From Methanothermococcus thermolithotrophicus DSM 2095 (GTDB lineage Archaea > AGJL01 > Methanococci > Methanococcales > Methanococcaceae): a stretch of 64,000 nt of DNA. The position numbers and the translations under genes are program-made. Below, in pieces: positions 8,571 to 17,781 of this stretch. Position 1 is the stretch's first letter. Each line of letters opens with the position of its first letter. The notes beneath the pieces are model-generated. The model was not told the origin of the DNA. It did no database searches and worked only from the letters and a program-made list of their open reading frames with translations. The stretch is taken from assembly GCF_946463545.1 (NCBI RefSeq), contig NZ_OX296583.1, positions 248,001 to 312,000 on the forward strand, written 5' to 3'.

Positions 8571-9902
8571 CTATTTTAAAACATTCTCATACTTAAAAAT
8601 CAAATCAGTTATTTTTCTTATGTCTCTACCTTGCATTTTAGCCTCATTTAAATAGGTTGCATAAAGTTGCTTTGTCATTACTCTTGGATTTGATTTCCAA
8701 CTTTCCGAATGAAGCATCAAGTCAAAACATTTAGCCTCACTTTCAGTCATACCGAGACTTCTATATGGGCCAAGATGTGTTTTAAAATTAGGATTTTTTT
8801 CCTTAGGAGTTTTTAAAACTAATTCACATAACTCAGTTGTTGGTATAGGCTCTGCAATACTTATGAAAATATCGTCCAACTCTGCATCAACTATAAAATC
8901 CTTTGTAAGTAAATAATCCATTTCGGTTTCTGTAGGATAGCCAACTATAAAACTTCCTGCAACTTTCACGCCGCAGTCCTTAGCTAATTTTATAGCATTT
9001 AGGTTCTTTTCCACCGTAGTTCCCTTTTTCATTTCCCTTAATATTTTATCGCTTCCACTTTCTATCCCATAGAAAACCCAGCCAATAGTATAGTTTTTCA
9101 CAGCATCAAGAATTTCTTCGTCTATGTAGTCCACCCTCATATCTGGAACAGATAGATGTTCCTTTCCTATGATTTCAGATATTTTCTCCAGGAGCTCGAT
9201 AAACATATTCTTGTTTGATGATTTTTTAAAGTTGTAAAGGCTTCCGGTACCGCCACTGATGGCAATTCTTTTAACTCCTCTCTTTTTAAATTCTTTAACT
9301 TCTTCTAAAATCAAATCCAAAGGCTTGCTTCTAATTTCTTTTCCAAAAAACTTTGGCACCTGACAGAAGGTACAGTTTCCAAAGCATCCCCTGTGTGTTT
9401 CAAGATAAACATTTGCTCCCCTGATGGTCTGAGCTCCGATGTCCCTTGGTATTAAAAGTTTTGAAAAGTCAAGTTCAGGCTTAGACTTAGGGATGTTGAT
9501 TATCACTTCTCCATTTTCCACATATGCCAAACCTTCCTTTTCACCTTCAACAATATTTGGTGTTATCAATTCCCCTTCTCCAACTATAACACCATCTACC
9601 TTCAATTCTCCCAATACAATTTCAGGATATGCAGATACTGGACCCGCAACATATAATTTAGTATTTTTTGCACCATTAGTTTTTTTGATAAAATCAACGA
9701 TATCTTTTATATCATCATCTATCAGATGCATGGTGGAGTACAAACTCAGTACCACAACATCAGAATTTAAAAGTAATTTTTTATCCAGGTTGTTAATCAA
9801 CTTAACATCGTACTTTCCTTTGAATTTTTCTCGTAGAATTCCACCAATCAACATTGAACCATAGGTATAGTAATTTGGCGAATATATTGTAATCCTCTTC
9901 AT
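8571..9902 (-). CDS. B12-binding/radical SAM protein
   Basis: About 443 residues. The N-terminal ~130 residues form a cobalamin-binding-like Rossmann region (MKRITIYSPNYYTYGS, VVVLSLYS, VDGVIVGEGE). The radical SAM core starts with HRGCFGNCTFCQV (CxxxCxxC, about residue 175), followed by ISGGTGSLYNF and FYGIESGSDKIL. The C-terminal part resembles the B12-binding/radical SAM families of methanogens (MJ_0865 type). Some such enzymes C-methylate residues of methyl-coenzyme M reductase, but I cannot assign this one. ATG 9902 lies 2 bases after the stop of the GNAT gene, with GTGGT as the ribosome site, so the two are coupled. Confidence 0.8.
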   Translation of the reverse strand: MKRITIYSPNYYTYGSMLIGGILREKFKGKYDVKLINNLDKKLLLNSDVVVLSLYSTMHLIDDDIKDIVDFIKKTNGAKNTKLYVAGPVSAYPEIVLGELKVDGVIVGEGELITPNIVEGEKEGLAYVENGEVIINIPKSKPELDFSKLLIPRDIGAQTIRGANVYLETHRGCFGNCTFCQVPKFFGKEIRSKPLDLILEEVKEFKKRGVKRIAISGGTGSLYNFKKSSNKNMFIELLEKISEIIGKEHLSVPDMRVDYIDEEILDAVKNYTIGWVFYGIESGSDKILREMKKGTTVEKNLNAIKLAKDCGVKVAGSFIVGYPTETEMDYLLTKDFIVDAELDDIFISIAEPIPTTELCELVLKTPKEKNPNFKTHLGPYRSLGMTESEAKCFDLMLHSESWKSNPRVMTKQLYATYLNEAKMQGRDIRKITDLIFKYENVLK

Positions 9903-9904
9903 CG

Positions 9905-10387
9905 CTACCACATGTTTATAATGATTGGATAATTTTTATTTAAATCAGCTCTCTTTTTTACCATGAGTATGGCATCTGAACCATCGTCATAGTATTTTGG
10001 AAGAAGTTTTTTATCAACGTAACCCCTTTTATAGTAAAATTTCCTTGCATTTGTGTTATCAAATCTTACCTCTAAAACAATGTATTTTGCATTACAGTAT
10101 TCGTACAAATATTTTTCAATAGTATCTAATAAAAGAGTCCCTATTCCCTTTTTTCTATGATTTTCATCAACTGCAATAGAAACAATATGGCCATTACCCC
10201 ACTCCATGACTGCAATTACGTAACCTACAATGTTTCCTTTGTTATCTTCGGCTACTAAAAAACCGTCTGGAAATGAATTATATATGTGTTTAATTAAAAA
10301 TTCGGGATAATTTTTATTAAAAGACTGTTTTTCTATTTCCATAATCTTCTTAAAATCGCTCTCTTGAGATTTCCTTACTCTAACCAT
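9905..10387 (-). CDS. GNAT N-acetyltransferase (RimI-like)
   Basis: About 160 residues, a single GNAT fold. The acetyl-CoA loop is seen in ENHRKKGIGTLLLDTIE (Q/RxxGxG/A type, RKKGIG), with EVRFDNTNARKFYYKRGY as the following conserved block. Members acetylate protein N termini or small molecules; RimI/Ard1-like N-terminal acetylation is the best guess. I chose ATG 10387, preceded by GGGGGATC; a longer frame to 10459 would be hydrophobic and read through a hairpin element. It is directly followed by the radical SAM gene. Confidence 0.85.
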   Translation of the reverse strand: MVRVRKSQESDFKKIMEIEKQSFNKNYPEFLIKHIYNSFPDGFLVAEDNKGNIVGYVIAVMEWGNGHIVSIAVDENHRKKGIGTLLLDTIEKYLYEYCNAKYIVLEVRFDNTNARKFYYKRGYVDKKLLPKYYDDGSDAILMVKKRADLNKNYPIIINMW

Positions 10388-10430
10388 GATCCCCCAAAAC
10401 AAGTTACAAAATGAAAACAAAAAAAGTAAA

Positions 10431-10479
10431 CCGCACATAAATGTGCGGAAGACTACCATATAAGAAATCCTTCGGATTT
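10431..10479. repeat. Tandem hairpin element (copy B)
   Basis: CCGCACAT-aa-ATGTGCGG forms a perfect 8-bp stem at 10431-10448, and AAATCC-ttc-GGATTT a 6-bp stem at 10465-10479. A third weak pairing (GAGATA...TATCTC) follows up to about 10502. The element lies between thi4 (its 3' end) and the GNAT start and may act as a terminator or as a 5' leader structure. Confidence 0.5.
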
Positions 10480-10515
10480 GTCGAGATAATGATTATATCT
10501 CAATCGTATTTAAAA

Positions 10516-11325
<810 letters not shown>

Positions 11326-11340
11326 TTATTTTATTTTGGT

Positions 11341-11384
11341 TTCGTTTACGAAGTAAGCGAGCAACGAAATGCAAAGCATTTCGT
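11341..11384. repeat. Hairpin element upstream of thi4 (copy C)
   Basis: TTCGT-tt-ACGAA (11341-11352), then AGTAAGCGAGCA, then a perfect 9-bp stem ACGAAATGC-aaa-GCATTTCGT (11364-11384). The same right-hand hairpin, with a different loop, is found inside the hef gene at 56062-56082, followed there by a matching TTGCTC segment. That shared stretch ties the two together as copies of one mobile or amplified element. Confidence 0.7.
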
Positions 11385-11416
11385 CTAATATTTATAGGTT
11401 AGAGTTTATTGTAGAG

Positions 11417-12391
11417 TTATTTTTTGTAGAGCTCTACAGTTTTCAAGATGGATGATACCACCATTTCTCTTATATTGCTTACGTCCTTTTCAAGAAGGCT
11501 CAGGGTTTCATGGGCTTTTCGCCTAATGCTGTCACCCCGGTGCCTACTGAAAGGACATTCATCTTTATCTTTGTAGAACTCTACACCACACTCGATAAGA
11601 GCTCTTTTGATTTTTTCTTCAGGTACTGAAAGCAACGGCCGAATAATTGTACTGGCCCTTAAGGATAATTTAAAGTCTTTGAAATCCACAATTGTTTCTT
11701 CAAAGTTTTTTATAGGTTCCAATGCCTTTATTATATCTCCTTTAAATATATTTGCCATTACTGTGTCCGAATTATCTTCTAAAGTATGTCCAAACGCTAT
11801 TTTAACAACATCATTATCATTTTCAATTAACTGTTCCGCATAATTGGTTAAAACATGCCTTCTAACAATTGAACAGGAAAAACATGGTGAATACTCAATA
11901 CCCTTCGTGTTTTCAGATAGTATTTTAGACATCTCTACAACATCCTTGTCAAAACCTATTATTTCGTGTGGAATATTTAGACTTTCACAATGTTTCTTTA
12001 TAATATCCATATTTTTATTGCTTTCGCTCCAAGGCCTGTTATTTTGAATATTTAAATCAACAGTTACTGCGTAGAGCTCTATTCCAAACTTTCTCCTATA
12101 TGGTTCTAAGAGATGTAACAGAGATAGACTATCCTTTCCACCACTTAACCCTACAATTATTTTATCCCTTGGACTTATAATATTGTGTTTCGAAATATAT
12201 CTACCCATCTTTTGAGAGATTTCTTCATAATTTCTTGAATATACAACAGGTATTCCAAAGTCTTCTTCTATTTTTTTCATCTTTTCCTTTGAGAGTCTGG
12301 CCAATCCCTTATTACATACTATTATCTTATCATTTCTGATGGTTAAATAGGATGGGTTACAATACTTCTTCAACTCCTTAATATTGATCAT
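11417..12391 (-). CDS. PP-loop ATPase, TtcA/TtuA-like tRNA thiolase
   Basis: 324 residues. An N-terminal region of about 80 residues precedes the PP-loop IIVGLSGGKDSLSLLHLL; the CxxC pair in SPCFSCSIVRRHV and AFGHTLEDNSDTVMANIF are typical of the TtcA/TtuA family, which activates a tRNA base by adenylation and transfers sulfur. A further Cys (DECPFSRHRGDS) is present near the C terminus. Which tRNA position it modifies is unclear, because a second family member lies at 13876-14808. ATG 12391 has GGTGAGTAC upstream. It is divergent from thiI across a repeated leader region. Confidence 0.82.
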   Translation of the reverse strand: MINIKELKKYCNPSYLTIRNDKIIVCNKGLARLSKEKMKKIEEDFGIPVVYSRNYEEISQKMGRYISKHNIISPRDKIIVGLSGGKDSLSLLHLLEPYRRKFGIELYAVTVDLNIQNNRPWSESNKNMDIIKKHCESLNIPHEIIGFDKDVVEMSKILSENTKGIEYSPCFSCSIVRRHVLTNYAEQLIENDNDVVKIAFGHTLEDNSDTVMANIFKGDIIKALEPIKNFEETIVDFKDFKLSLRASTIIRPLLSVPEEKIKRALIECGVEFYKDKDECPFSRHRGDSIRRKAHETLSLLEKDVSNIREMVVSSILKTVELYKK

Positions 12392-12407
12392 GTACTCACC
12401 AAATATA

Positions 12408-12640
12408 TTAATACCATATTATTACCTTAATTAAAAATTATTAATATATATAGGTTATGGTAGGTGATAAGTTATGTTATATATAATTCACTGAAAAGAT
12501 ATTAATACTATATTATTACCTTAATTAAAAATTATTAATATATATAGGTTATGGTAAATGATAGATTGAGTAACACATAATTCACTAAAAAGATATAATA
12601 AATTACCTTATTATTAAAATTATTCATTATAATTATCGTA
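12408..12640 (+). repeat. 94-bp tandem duplication of the thiI leader, third diverged copy
   Basis: A unit of 94 bp (12408-12501) is repeated at 12502-12595 with few changes; both contain ATTATTACCTTAATTAAAAA and end with ATTCACTGAAAAGATA/ATTCACTAAAAAGATA. A third, shorter and more diverged copy from about 12596 runs into the actual ribosome site. The GGTGATAA of the third copy serves thiI; the same GGTGATAA followed by an ATG occurs in copy 1, whose reading frame stops after six codons. Confidence 0.85.
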
Positions 12641-12652
12641 ATAGGTGATAAT

Positions 12653-13798
12653 TTGCAGACAGTTATAATTAGATATGGAGAGATCGGAACAAAATCCAGA
12701 CAGACTAGAAAGAGATTTGAAGAACTACTTGCAAAAAACATTAGAAAAATATTGGAAAAACATCAAATAGATTCAAATGTTAAAAATGTTCATGCGAGAC
12801 TATTGGTTGATATTGAAGAAGATTATTTAGAAAGAGCTGTTGAACTGTTAAAAAAAGTTCCAGGCATAAGCACATTTAGCCCGGCGGTAAAATGTGAATT
12901 AGATATTGAGTCTATAGTAAGGACTGCAAAAGAGCTCGTTAAAAAAGAGCTTGAAAATCACACCCATACCAAAACTGAAAACATAACATTTGGAGTCAGA
13001 ACCCAAAGAATCCATAAACAATTTCCAATGAACTCTATTGAAGTTAATAGATTTGTTGGAGAAAAAATAATCAATGAATTCGGGCTAAAAGTTGATTTAA
13101 AAAATCCTGATATACCAGTTGATATAGAAATCTTGAGAGATTCTTGCTACATATTTACAAAAAGAATCGATGGTGTAGGGGGAATACCAGTAGGTACCCA
13201 AGGTAAAGTTTTAGTCTTACTTTCAGATGGTATAGACAGCCCAGTTGCAGCATATCTAATGATAAAAAGAGGTTGCAATGTTGTACTATTACATTTAAAA
13301 ACTTCAGAAGAAGGTGCCAAAAAAACAGAAAAAATAGTTGAAATTTTAAGCGACTATGATTGTGATGCTAAATATATAGTTAAGGATTTCAAGGAAGAAT
13401 TGGCAAAAATAAAGAAAAATCTAATTGAAATCGATAAGGAAAAATACACCTGCGTATTCTGTAAAAAATCAATGTTAAGAATAGGTGAAAAATTTGCAGA
13501 AAGGTTAAAGTGTGATGCCATTGTAAACGGAGATAATCTTGGGCAGGTTGCATCCCAAACACTGAAAAATCTAAGAGTAATAAGCCATGGAATAACCTAT
13601 CCAATACTTAGGCCACTTGTAGGGTTTGATAAAAACGAAATAATCGAGATTGCAAAGAAAATAGGCACCTATGAAATTTCAACCAGTAAAGAGGTAAAGT
13701 GTTTTGCAGTTCCAAAGTATCCTATAACCACTGCAAGACTTGAAGATGTTGAAACAATTGATAAAAAGCTGTCTGAGATGAATGAGGAGAAGGAATAA
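12653..13798 (+). CDS. thiI: tRNA 4-thiouridine synthetase ThiI
   Basis: 381 residues. It adenylates U8 of tRNA and inserts sulfur. Order: N-terminal ferredoxin-like and THUMP region (about 1-165), then the PP-loop LVLLSDGIDSPVAAYLM (about 180-196). As in other Methanococcales there is no rhodanese domain; instead a CxxC (YTCVFCKKS, about residue 265) and a further Cys (EVKCFAVP) lie in the catalytic part, consistent with direct use of sulfide or a persulfide on these cysteines. The start is TTG with GGTGATAAT upstream. Confidence 0.93.
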   Translation: MQTVIIRYGEIGTKSRQTRKRFEELLAKNIRKILEKHQIDSNVKNVHARLLVDIEEDYLERAVELLKKVPGISTFSPAVKCELDIESIVRTAKELVKKELENHTHTKTENITFGVRTQRIHKQFPMNSIEVNRFVGEKIINEFGLKVDLKNPDIPVDIEILRDSCYIFTKRIDGVGGIPVGTQGKVLVLLSDGIDSPVAAYLMIKRGCNVVLLHLKTSEEGAKKTEKIVEILSDYDCDAKYIVKDFKEELAKIKKNLIEIDKEKYTCVFCKKSMLRIGEKFAERLKCDAIVNGDNLGQVASQTLKNLRVISHGITYPILRPLVGFDKNEIIEIAKKIGTYEISTSKEVKCFAVPKYPITTARLEDVETIDKKLSEMNEEKE

Positions 13799-13875
13799 TA
13801 CAAAATTGTGACTAAATAATACACCACCAAGCCGCCAACAACAATAAAAAAATAATAAAAAAATAATATTATGAC

Positions 13876-14808
13876 CTATTGGGTGAATTTTGAATTTTTC
13901 AATAGGTCCAAATTATCCAAGAATGTACATGCCTTGCATACTCCAGATGCTGAAGGTTCTTTACAGTACTTACAAACCGTTGTATTATGGTCAATATCCA
14001 AATGCTCTATTAATCTTTCAAAACCTGCCACTATTGAGTATTTTGCTCCAGGGTGTTTTTCTTCGAGCTCATCCACTATATCAGAAACTTCAGCTCTGTA
14101 AGATAGGCATGAATACGGGCAAGGTGCTTTATGGTACTTTAATTCCATCAAATCTGCAAATAATAAAACTTCGTCTTCAGGTATCTTCATTAATGGTTTT
14201 ATTCTTTTTACAAACTGCGGATGTTCAGCATTTTTCCCTAAAAGTACCAATTTTTTAATATTTCCTTCTATGTAGTTCATCATAACGGCATGGGATATGT
14301 CATCTAAATTATGTCCTATCGCCAAATAATCACATTTTTCTTCTAATGCCATTCTGTTTAATATTTTTCTTCTAATGACGCCACAGAAAGAACATGGATT
14401 CATTGTAAGATTTTTTTCCTTTGCTATTTTAACCATTTCATCCAAATTAGTTCCCAAGTACTCTTCAAAAGTCGCGATTTTGTATTCTATTCCGTATTCT
14501 TCACAGAACTTAATTCCTGCCTCTATACCATCTCTTCTAAAGCCCTCGATCCCTTCATCAACCATAAATGCTATTATCTTTGAATTTGGAATTGGCTTAA
14601 AAAATTCGTTCAAAATATGTGCCATTACCAAACTGTCCTTTCCACCGCTTATTCCCATACCTATCTTTATATTCTGTTTTATGATGTCTTTTCCAAGTGT
14701 TTTTCTTACTTTTTTCATGATGTCGCTAATAAAACATTCTTTACAAAAATTCATTCCAGAGTGTTTTTGATAATAAACTGCTTCTTTACCGCATTTATTA
14801 CATTTCAT
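13876..14808 (-). CDS. ncsA: NcsA/TtuA-type tRNA 2-thiolation protein
   Basis: 310 residues. An N-terminal zinc finger (MKCNKCG...FCKECF) and a C-terminal one (VCKYCKEPSASGVCKAC) bracket the PP-loop domain, with GMGISGGKDSLVMAH at about 51-65 and the catalytic CxxC in NPCSFCGVIRRK. This layout is that of the Ncs6/TtuA/NcsA group, which 2-thiolates tRNA U34 or U54. The neighbouring ubiquitin-like gene upstream could supply the sulfur carrier, as in TtuA-TtuB or Ncs6-Urm1 pairs. ATG 14808 follows GGTGAATAG. Confidence 0.88.
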   Translation of the reverse strand: MKCNKCGKEAVYYQKHSGMNFCKECFISDIMKKVRKTLGKDIIKQNIKIGMGISGGKDSLVMAHILNEFFKPIPNSKIIAFMVDEGIEGFRRDGIEAGIKFCEEYGIEYKIATFEEYLGTNLDEMVKIAKEKNLTMNPCSFCGVIRRKILNRMALEEKCDYLAIGHNLDDISHAVMMNYIEGNIKKLVLLGKNAEHPQFVKRIKPLMKIPEDEVLLFADLMELKYHKAPCPYSCLSYRAEVSDIVDELEEKHPGAKYSIVAGFERLIEHLDIDHNTTVCKYCKEPSASGVCKACTFLDNLDLLKNSKFTQ

Positions 14809-14905
14809 ATACTATTCACCTGCTGATTTAGTAGTCCCACAATTGGCTACATTCTGCAATAATTTTTAGAATATCTGTGGGATATTAATTCGTAGAACTA
14901 CCAGA

Positions 14906-15160
14906 TTATCCGCCAGAAACCGGAGGGTAGATTCCAATTTCACTATCTCCATTTATTACATCTTCACCAGTAGTTATTTCGCAATCTTTGGAAACTATCA
15001 CGTTTCCGTTGTTAAAATCCTCTTTTATCGAGATGTTGTATTCATCCTCTAAAATATCGATTAAATCTATTATCCTTATTTCTTCTTTATCCAAGGATAT
15101 TTTAAGTCCTTCACCGTAACATTCCCGGTATTTTGCAAAAAATTTAATATTTAATATCAT
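14906..15160 (-). CDS. Ubiquitin-like sulfur carrier (MoaD/ThiS/SAMP-like)
   Basis: 84 residues with a beta-grasp pattern (MILNIKFFAKYRECYG, ISLDKEEIRIIDLIDILE) and the diagnostic C-terminal Gly-Gly (IYPPVSGG). Such proteins are thiocarboxylated at the terminal Gly and deliver sulfur for molybdopterin, thiamine or tRNA thiolation, or are conjugated to proteins. No E1-like activating enzyme lies in the window. The ATG follows GGTGATATT, and that ribosome site is duplicated on the far side of a hairpin element just upstream. It lies 97 bases before ncsA. Confidence 0.88.
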   Translation of the reverse strand: MILNIKFFAKYRECYGEGLKISLDKEEIRIIDLIDILEDEYNISIKEDFNNGNVIVSKDCEITTGEDVINGDSEIGIYPPVSGG

Positions 15161-15163
15161 AAT

Positions 15164-15221
15164 ATCACCTGAACGTAGTGAAGGTGAGCTATGAAAACCG
15201 TTAGGTTTTCATTTAATCACC
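15164..15221. repeat. Hairpin element inserted at a ribosome site (copy D)
   Basis: A 46-bp core (15170-15215) starting TGAACGTAGTGAAGGTGAGC and holding the perfect 9-bp stem ATGAAAACC-gtta-GGTTTTCAT is flanked by direct repeats ATCACC (15164-15169 and 15216-15221). On the minus strand ATCACC reads GGTGAT, the ribosome site of the ubiquitin-like gene, so the duplication leaves that gene with an intact site. Confidence 0.75.
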
Positions 15222-15269
15222 AAAATCACATGTTAGAATTATAGTTGTTTGCGAATTTTATTGGAATTA

Positions 15270-15317
15270 GTTGAATAATCGTAGATTATTCAACTTCCCT
15301 GCAACTGTAGGTTGCAG
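15270..15317. repeat. Tandem hairpins in a gene-free stretch (copy F)
   Basis: GTTGAATAATC-gta-GATTATTCAAC is a perfect 11-bp stem (15270-15294), followed by CTGCAAC-tgtag-GTTGCAG (7 bp, 15299-15317). Together with copy D this is the only structure I see in the 340-base gap between the ubiquitin-like gene and the ferredoxin gene. It probably marks the end of the ferredoxin transcript or is another member of the palindromic family. Confidence 0.6.
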
Positions 15318-15501
15318 TGGATATTTACATACTCTAAATTCTCAAATGGTTGTTATTAGGCCTATTTTAAAATAAGTTATATCTTTCAATTCATTAAAGG
15401 CATTTTTCAATATCTAACGCAAACAACCGATAGTAATAGTAAAAAATTTCATTATCTGATAAATAATATTAAAAGAGATTAAAAATGTATTTAATATGTA
15501 T

Positions 15502-15900
15502 TTAAATGTCAAAAACCTCAATGGCTTTTACAGGACATACCTTAACGCAGTTTTTACAGCCTATGCATTCCTCTTCGTCAAATACTACGCTGTAGTCCTC
15601 TTTTATTTCAATTGCCCCAACTGGACAATGGACTACACATGCCCCACATTCAACACATGCTTCATCGTTTTTTTGTATTATCTTTGGAATATCCTCAACT
15701 TCACCGTATTTATTCAATATATCTATGGCTTGTTTTATCTGATCCTCGCTCCCATTAAATTCCAATATCAAAAATCCTTCTTGGGGCTCCATTTTAGCTT
15801 TCAATATATTCAATAGAATATTTGTGTTCAATATAACTTCTGAGACTATTGGCTTAGTTACGTTTTTTCCAGAAATCCAATAGTATATCCTTTTTTTCAT
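15502..15900 (-). CDS. NIL-domain 2[4Fe-4S] ferredoxin (homocysteine synthesis)
   Basis: 132 residues. The first ~75 residues form a NIL domain (small-molecule-binding ferredoxin-like fold); then two [4Fe-4S] motifs follow, CVECGACVVHCP and CIGCKNCVKVCP. In methanogens this protein works with the DUF39 protein encoded next to it to make homocysteine from aspartate semialdehyde and sulfide, presumably supplying electrons. The start ATG follows GGTGATTATATT, a ribosome site duplicated around a hairpin element. It lies downstream of the DUF39 gene with an 82-base gap. Confidence 0.88.
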   Translation of the reverse strand: MKKRIYYWISGKNVTKPIVSEVILNTNILLNILKAKMEPQEGFLILEFNGSEDQIKQAIDILNKYGEVEDIPKIIQKNDEACVECGACVVHCPVGAIEIKEDYSVVFDEEECIGCKNCVKVCPVKAIEVFDI

Positions 15901-15905
15901 AATAT

Positions 15906-15966
15906 AATCACCTGAACGAAGTGTAAGGTGAGCTGTAAAAATCCGAAGGATTTTTACTCAATCACC
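15906..15966. repeat. Hairpin element inserted at a ribosome site (copy E)
   Basis: A 47-bp core (15913-15959) starting TGAACGAAGTGTAAGGTGAG and holding the perfect 10-bp stem GTAAAAATCC-gaa-GGATTTTTAC is flanked by direct repeats AATCACC (15906-15912 and 15960-15966). The left copy is the GGTGATT ribosome site of the NIL-ferredoxin gene. The first 20 bases match copy D while the hairpin arms differ, yet remain self-complementary. Confidence 0.78.
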
Positions 15967-15982
15967 GTATTTTATCAAACAC

Positions 15983-17527
15983 TTAAATTTTGCTCACTAT
16001 ATTTGATCTACCGATAAGTTTTGAAAGATCCTCTGCGGTTACAATACCTAGTACTCTTTTATTACTGTCTAAAACTGGGACACCAGATATATTGTGAGCA
16101 GCCATTTTTCTTGCCACTACATCTATTGGTTCATCAACTGTAGAGCTCACAACATACTTTGTCATTATTTCTGCAATTGATTTTTTGTTCTGAGATACGG
16201 CTCTTGCGATATCCCATGATGTGACAATACCAGTTAAAACTCCATTTTCATCTACAATTGGCAGATGGTTTATATTGTTTTCAATTATAATTCTCGAAGC
16301 TTCTTCAACTGATATATTTGAACTTGCCACTATTGGTGGCTTGCTTAATATGTCTCCAACGAGTTTTGCCTTAGCTTTCATAGGTCTTGCAGAACCTTTT
16401 CCAAGTGTAGCCACTCTTTCTGAAAGTAAGAACTCTCCTTTTAAAATCCAGTCTTTAAGTTCTTCTGCGATTTCTCTTGAAACTTTGTAACTTGATACTG
16501 GAGCAGTTTTTACAGATTTCTGTACTTTTTTACCTTCAATCTCTACTTCAATATCTACGCATCCGCTTCTCAATTCCTTGTAATTAACTTTGCCCACTAT
16601 AGGTCTTTCCCTTCTTGGTACCCCATAATCGATAATTGAGACATATATATCTTCATCCCTTACGGCACAGGCTTTTGCAACATCTTCATTTAAAACTGGT
16701 ATTGGAATTCCCATTCCAACAAACAGTGAACTTCCGTATTTTGGTAGTGTTGCACCTCTTAGGTACTTACTATCCATTGTTTTAAGGTCACCACTTACCA
16801 TCAAAGTTCCGAAGGCATTATCAGGACTGTGCTGGGTTCCTTCGCTAACTACGTAGCCAATACCTCCACCTAGGAATATCTTGGTTCCAATTCCTATGGT
16901 GTTGTATGTCTTTGTTTCCCTGTTGTAATCGTTTTGAAGTGGGTTGAGTTGTCCAGCTCCAGAGTAGTTTATATTACCATACTCGGGAAGAAGTGTTCCC
17001 ATGTAGGTGTATATTTTTTCCTCTTTACTGTTTGTAGCTGCATTGTATGATTGGTAGCAGTTTCTTGGGTTAACAAGTATTGCCTGGTTTAGATCATCAA
17101 TTGTTATTGTAGTGGTTACCTTTTTTCTAGGGTAGCAGTCGGTAGTGTAACCTTCAGCTACCAACTCTATTTCTTTTCCTGCCACTAAATCTTCTATTAC
17201 ATGAGCTCCCCCATAATCGATACCTATATCATCATCGGTGTTTGGTTGAGTTGCACCGAGGTAGGTATCTACAGCCGCCAATCCAGAGTAGGATTCAACA
17301 CCGTTTAAATAAGTCTTTATCATTTTTATTGGTGGATCAGCATGACCAAAGTTTAGGAAGACCCCACTTGAGCACATTGCCCCGAATGTTCCAGTTGTAA
17401 CAACATCTACTTTCTCTGCTGCATCCTTTGGACCTAAATCTTCCACAATCTCAATCATCTCTTCGGCAGTTACTACTACTGCATCGCCACTCCTTATTTT
17501 TTCATTAATTTCTTGAATAGTTTTCAT
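15983..17527 (-). CDS. L-aspartate semialdehyde sulfurtransferase (DUF39 + CBS)
   Basis: About 514 residues. The N-terminal ~360 residues are the DUF39/COG1900 catalytic domain with Cys in GAMCSSGVFLNFGHADPP and YTTDCYPRK; one of these is thought to carry the persulfide used to turn aspartate semialdehyde into homocysteine. Two CBS motifs close the protein (about 385-510: ILSKPPIVASSN, LPIVDENGVLTGIVTSWDIA, GVPVLDSNKRVLGIVTAEDL) and probably sense adenosyl ligands such as SAM. ATG 17527 has GGATGATT upstream; the ATG three codons earlier overlaps that site. Asd, which makes the substrate, lies at 50.6 kb. Confidence 0.9.
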   Translation of the reverse strand: MKTIQEINEKIRSGDAVVVTAEEMIEIVEDLGPKDAAEKVDVVTTGTFGAMCSSGVFLNFGHADPPIKMIKTYLNGVESYSGLAAVDTYLGATQPNTDDDIGIDYGGAHVIEDLVAGKEIELVAEGYTTDCYPRKKVTTTITIDDLNQAILVNPRNCYQSYNAATNSKEEKIYTYMGTLLPEYGNINYSGAGQLNPLQNDYNRETKTYNTIGIGTKIFLGGGIGYVVSEGTQHSPDNAFGTLMVSGDLKTMDSKYLRGATLPKYGSSLFVGMGIPIPVLNEDVAKACAVRDEDIYVSIIDYGVPRRERPIVGKVNYKELRSGCVDIEVEIEGKKVQKSVKTAPVSSYKVSREIAEELKDWILKGEFLLSERVATLGKGSARPMKAKAKLVGDILSKPPIVASSNISVEEASRIIIENNINHLPIVDENGVLTGIVTSWDIARAVSQNKKSIAEIMTKYVVSSTVDEPIDVVARKMAAHNISGVPVLDSNKRVLGIVTAEDLSKLIGRSNIVSKI

Positions 17528-17781
17528 AATAATCATCCTAATACTTATATACTATTACACAATATTGCATTGTAGAGTTTAATTTTTTAAATATAATATA
17601 TATAGATTTCGATTCTATTTAGATATTAATGCATAATAGTTTCGTAAAACTAGCAACCTTAGTGCAATAGAAAAAGATAAATACTATTATATGCCATCTT
17701 ATTTGATACATCGAATTAATATAATGATATATTATGAGTATTTTATAAAATATCCTATTTTAAACGCAAGGAGGCCTTATT

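Noticed and set aside
7109-9911. cas genes flanking the array
   Set aside because: Left neighbour is nadE, right neighbour a B12/radical SAM protein; neither they nor other genes in the window match Cas families. The Hef helicase at 55-58 kb is not Cas3.
10388-10459. N-terminal hydrophobic extension of the GNAT protein
   Set aside because: The extra codons read through a perfect hairpin and lack a ribosome site, whereas ATG 10387 has GGGGGATC before it.
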